A stretch of 64,000 bases of DNA, from positions 213,101,741 to 213,165,740 of the forward strand of contig CM041465.1 of the NCBI GenBank assembly GCA_023213395.1, written 5' to 3'. A program made the translations under genes and the position numbers. Numbering within the stretch: position 1 is the stretch's first letter; each line of letters starts with the position of its first letter. Under the pieces are notes generated by a model. That model made no database searches, had not been told where the DNA came from, and saw only the letters and a list, made by a program, of their open reading frames with translations. The stretch comes from Cycas panzhihuaensis (lineage: Eukaryota; Cycadophyta). This document shows, one piece after another, positions 60,839 to 64,000 of this stretch.

Positions 60839-61751
60839 TGATCTCAAAGTAGAGCTTAATTGGTGAAGAAATAAATTATCAACCTTTCTCCTTGAGATCC
60901 TAAGTATTAGTATAGAATTCTCAATAACATCAAAATAAAGATGAGCCCACAAAAGGAAATTCTATACCAAATCATTTATACTTGTCATTGCTCCAAAGGT
61001 AAGAAGAGTAATACTTTTATTAAAATATAAAAATCTCTATTTAATGGTGGAGAAAACAACTAGTAAAAGAATGGTCAAGTTATAAAAAATAGATTATACA
61101 ATTATACCATAATGGGGCCTCCAACCCTTCAAGTACTTCTCCAAGGATGCTCCCAAGTCAAGTCTCTTTCACATACAAGAACTAAGTCTCCAACCATATA
61201 AATGAGCTCAAGAGGGCTCAATTTATAGAAAGAAACCCAAATTGCATGTTTAATAAGTGGCAATCATACAAGTATAATCAGTAACAACTAAAATGCATGT
61301 TGTCCAAGTGGCCTTCATGTAATTCTTAAAAGTTTCAGCTTGTAGCTATGCTTAACGAACTCCAATTCAATTCAAATTTGGTACAAATATAGGAACAATT
61401 TCCCCTTATCTTCCTCAAAATTTTAGCTTATTTGGATGTCATTTGACCACATTTTCATTGATTTAATGATAGTATGTATTTGTTGTTTTTTTGTTGGTTG
61501 TGGAATCAATTTTTTACAAAACAAGGCTTGAAATCTAATCAAAATGATATTTTATGAACCCCAACTTTTGTACACATGTAGTGGGATGTGTCTTCTTCCT
61601 TTCGACAAAATTTAATATAAGTTTGATACCATTTATCCATATCCCTTTTAGTTATGCCAATGCTTAGCATTTTCTATATCTTGTAGACACATGGTAGATC
61701 CTCCTAACATTTTTTGCCTCCTGTAAACGTATGGTAGATTCTCCTGGATCA
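60839..61751 (-). repeat. 5' LTR of the complete gypsy element
   Basis: Co-linear with 55289-56202. Confidence 0.93.
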
Positions 61752-61756
61752 GACAT
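61752..61756. repeat. Target-site duplication GACAT, right copy
   Basis: Identical to 55284-55288. Confidence 0.9.
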
Positions 61757-64000
61757 CATAGGAGTACTATTCATAATGGAGAATTTGGTGAAGTAATTAA
61801 AACTAGACAATCCATTAGAATAAGTTATTGAATGGGTAAAGATTAAAGTATTATAACTTAAGGAGATAGTCAAAAGTTTTAATAAAACCATACCCTTGTA
61901 TGATTTATACCCTATGATAGTAATCAACATTCTAGTGAAGATATTTTGAAATGTAATTATTGATGGAGGACAAATAGTGAATGTGTTGCCAACATTCACT
62001 TGGAAAATATTAGGGAGCCAAAAACTACTCATTGAATTTGGCCAATCATGTTTTGGTAAAACTAGTGAGAAACTACCTAATATAAAAGTAAACACTGTTG
62101 GCATTTTGGTTTTGGTGGATTTCACTATAGTGGAGATGGTAAAAGAAGTAGTGGCCTACCTAGCTTTGTTAGGTCATCCCTAGTTTCACAAAATAGATTA
62201 TCTATAAAGTTGGAGGGACATTACTTTTACATTGTTAGATGATGGAAATGAAGTGGTGTTGTTAATATTAACCAATGAAAATTTTACTATAGAGGTCATT
62301 CTCAATAATGCCTCAAGTACAACTATCATAAGTGATGACACATCATCCTCACTCAATGAGTCATATTTATACCATACAATCGAAGAGGTAAAGACAATGA
62401 ATAATCCTCATAATAATGAGCCTAACTACTATGGGAAACTTTAATTAAAAAAGCTTTTCAAATAAACAAAAAGTAAAGAATATTGTAGACTACTAGATAA
62501 ACGAATCATATGAGGCAGATCCTCCCTCATTCTATTGTAACCTACTCTCTATTTATTCTACCATTAACATGGATATTAATGCTACAAATAATTTGGAGTA
62601 TATTAGTGTTGTGTGTGATTCTAGTAGTGATAAATTAGGAAATAGTATAATGAATAAATATTCTTAAAGTATGGATGATAAATTTATAGATGTTTATTTA
62701 GTACTACAACCTATAGGAAATGAATAAAAACTAATAGAAATAGTGGAATCCACTCTCTTATCTTCTAAATTTCCTAACCTTAGCACGAGTCATAGCCCCA
62801 ATCTTATTCCTAACACCAATCCTAACCTTATCCCTATACCTTAGTTTGGAACAAAATGTTTGATTAGCCTTCCCCCAAATCCTACTCTTCCTTCTACTTT
62901 GGGAGTAAAAATCAAGATAGAATACCTTCCCAACCCCTACCCTACTCAAGGGAAACTAGATCTAGTTCCTCCCTATCCTTTTTTAAGGTGTATCCACCTA
63001 GTGATCAATCTTCTTTATCTAAGGAAGATAGACCCAAGGGTTTAGGACCCACAACATTCCTTAATCACCTAAGAGATACTTCCCTTAGTATCAAAGCCCC
63101 CATAACTAATGATAAGAGAGATTTACCATACATTAGAGACATAGTAGCTCCATTCATAGGAAAGGAATTATATGGTACTAATTATTTAATTAAGTGTATA
63201 GAATATTATTTAAATAGTAGAATCATAGATAAATCATATCAGACTTTGTCCTTACCTTACATGGCCTAACTTAGTGGTAGTATTTGGCCCACCAAACATC
63301 ATTTTGTAGTTAGGTAGATTTGCAAGTAAAATTTAGGTTGTAATTTAATACCTCTAAAAATTTCTATATTCTTCCTTTCTAGTGGGGAAATTCCCCTTTA
63401 AACATGTTAGTAAATGTAAAACTATTTAGAGATCATAGAGCATCTCAAAGTAGAATTTGGTATATATGTTCTATCATATCTTAGGAAAATTAGGGAAACA
63501 ATGGTTAATTAGAGAAGATAAAATTAAGGAAGCCTTGCAACACTAATTAAAACACTCATTCATTAGGTCATTTTCATATATATCAAAATATTAAACCATA
63601 AATCAAGTGCTAAAACATATTAGAGAAATAAGTATAGAAGTAGAATAAGCAAAATCCATATCAATGGCATGAATAATTAAGAGTGAGGGTAAGGAAGAGG
63701 AGGAGACTCATAATTTTCCTCTAGAATAAATATAATCAAAAAATGAAAGTTGGGAGGTAGAGGCGATCCCAATCCATTAAGTAATAGATGACTAATGAGT
63801 AAATTTTGATGAAATAAAAACTATAAAGGTGGATTTAGAGAATGATCACATCATTATAATTGGGGATTACTAGAATGACAAAATGATGGTTGAAGTATAA
63901 ATATTATTTGAAGAATATAAATATGTATTTTCATGGTCATATAAAATTTTGAAAGGCATTCCTCCAAAAATTAGAATATACCACATTGATTTGATTGAAG
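61752..64000 (+). pseudogene. Gypsy protease and start of RT, cut by the window end
   Basis: This continues the gag remnant left of 55289. The protease near 61950-62180 reads NVIIDGGQIVNVLPTFTWKI, with the D-G-G active-site form seen in some gypsy lineages, then AYLALLGHP, a stop, and FHKIDYL. The middle (62190-63640) has only broken frames, one being an open 93-codon stretch at 62988-63269 with NYLIKCIEYYLNSRIIDKSY. The last 150 bases give LFEEYKYVFSWSYKILKGIP and RIYHIDLIE, the conserved stretch that opens gypsy RT. The rest lies outside the window. Stops throughout mark it as a pseudogene. Confidence 0.7.

Larger units (their letters stand above)
55289..61751 (-). mobile_element. Complete minus-strand Ty3/gypsy retrotransposon
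   Basis: The 6,463-bp element has LTRs of 914 and 913 bp, a polypurine tract, a perfect Met-tRNA primer site and a perfect 5-bp duplication (GACAT). Gag, protease, RT, RNase H and integrase follow in gypsy order on the minus strand. LTRs look about 94% alike over their first 440 bp by eye, which makes it one of the younger insertions here. It lies in the gag-to-protease region of another gypsy element. Confidence 0.93.

Overview
The window is repetitive, AT-rich plant nuclear DNA. I see no intact cellular gene and no tRNA or rRNA gene. Almost everything recognisable is retrotransposon, nested several layers deep: a plant L1-type LINE (DUF4283, CCHC knuckle, endonuclease, RT, RNase H), Ty1/copia elements with UBN2-type gag, and Ty3/gypsy elements including one with Tat-type features. 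Such dense, old nesting suggests a seed plant with a large genome, possibly a gymnosperm. That taxonomic guess is inference only.

Left third (1-19.3 kb). A minus-strand LTR element with a long non-coding interior (1-3135) faces a plus-strand relative (4120-15874), so the two form a large diverged inverted repeat. The plus-strand copy has split a copia element: its gag lies at about 3699-4119 and its protease-integrase-RT-RNase H at 15875-19323. A full LINE (7751-14203, minus strand, 17-bp target-site duplication) is nested inside the plus-strand copy.

Middle (19.3-53.9 kb). After poorly resolved LTR debris comes a nearly complete minus-strand copia element (23496-28496) whose gag-pol stays in one frame and is broken by stop codons. 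A small non-autonomous LTR element (LTRs 30064-30461 and 53492-53898) is split by a 20-kb minus-strand gypsy element with 2.9-kb LTRs (31462-51406). Inside that lies a 2.0-kb gag-only LTR element (36367-38399).

Right end (53.9-64 kb). A plus-strand gypsy element (gag, protease, start of RT) runs off the window and is interrupted by a minus-strand gypsy element (55289-61751) with a perfect GACAT duplication and LTRs about 94% alike by eye.

Several unrelated elements (LINE, copia 23.5-28.5 kb, gag-only element, most of the 55-62 kb pol) keep one reading frame over kilobases and are broken mainly by stops that single C-to-T changes would create. This fits decay by deamination of methylated cytosine with few indels. 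The most interesting objects are the gag-only element with a repetitive C-terminal tail, the antisense coding remnant in the long-LTR gypsy element, and two unexplained duplications around the 30-54 kb element.
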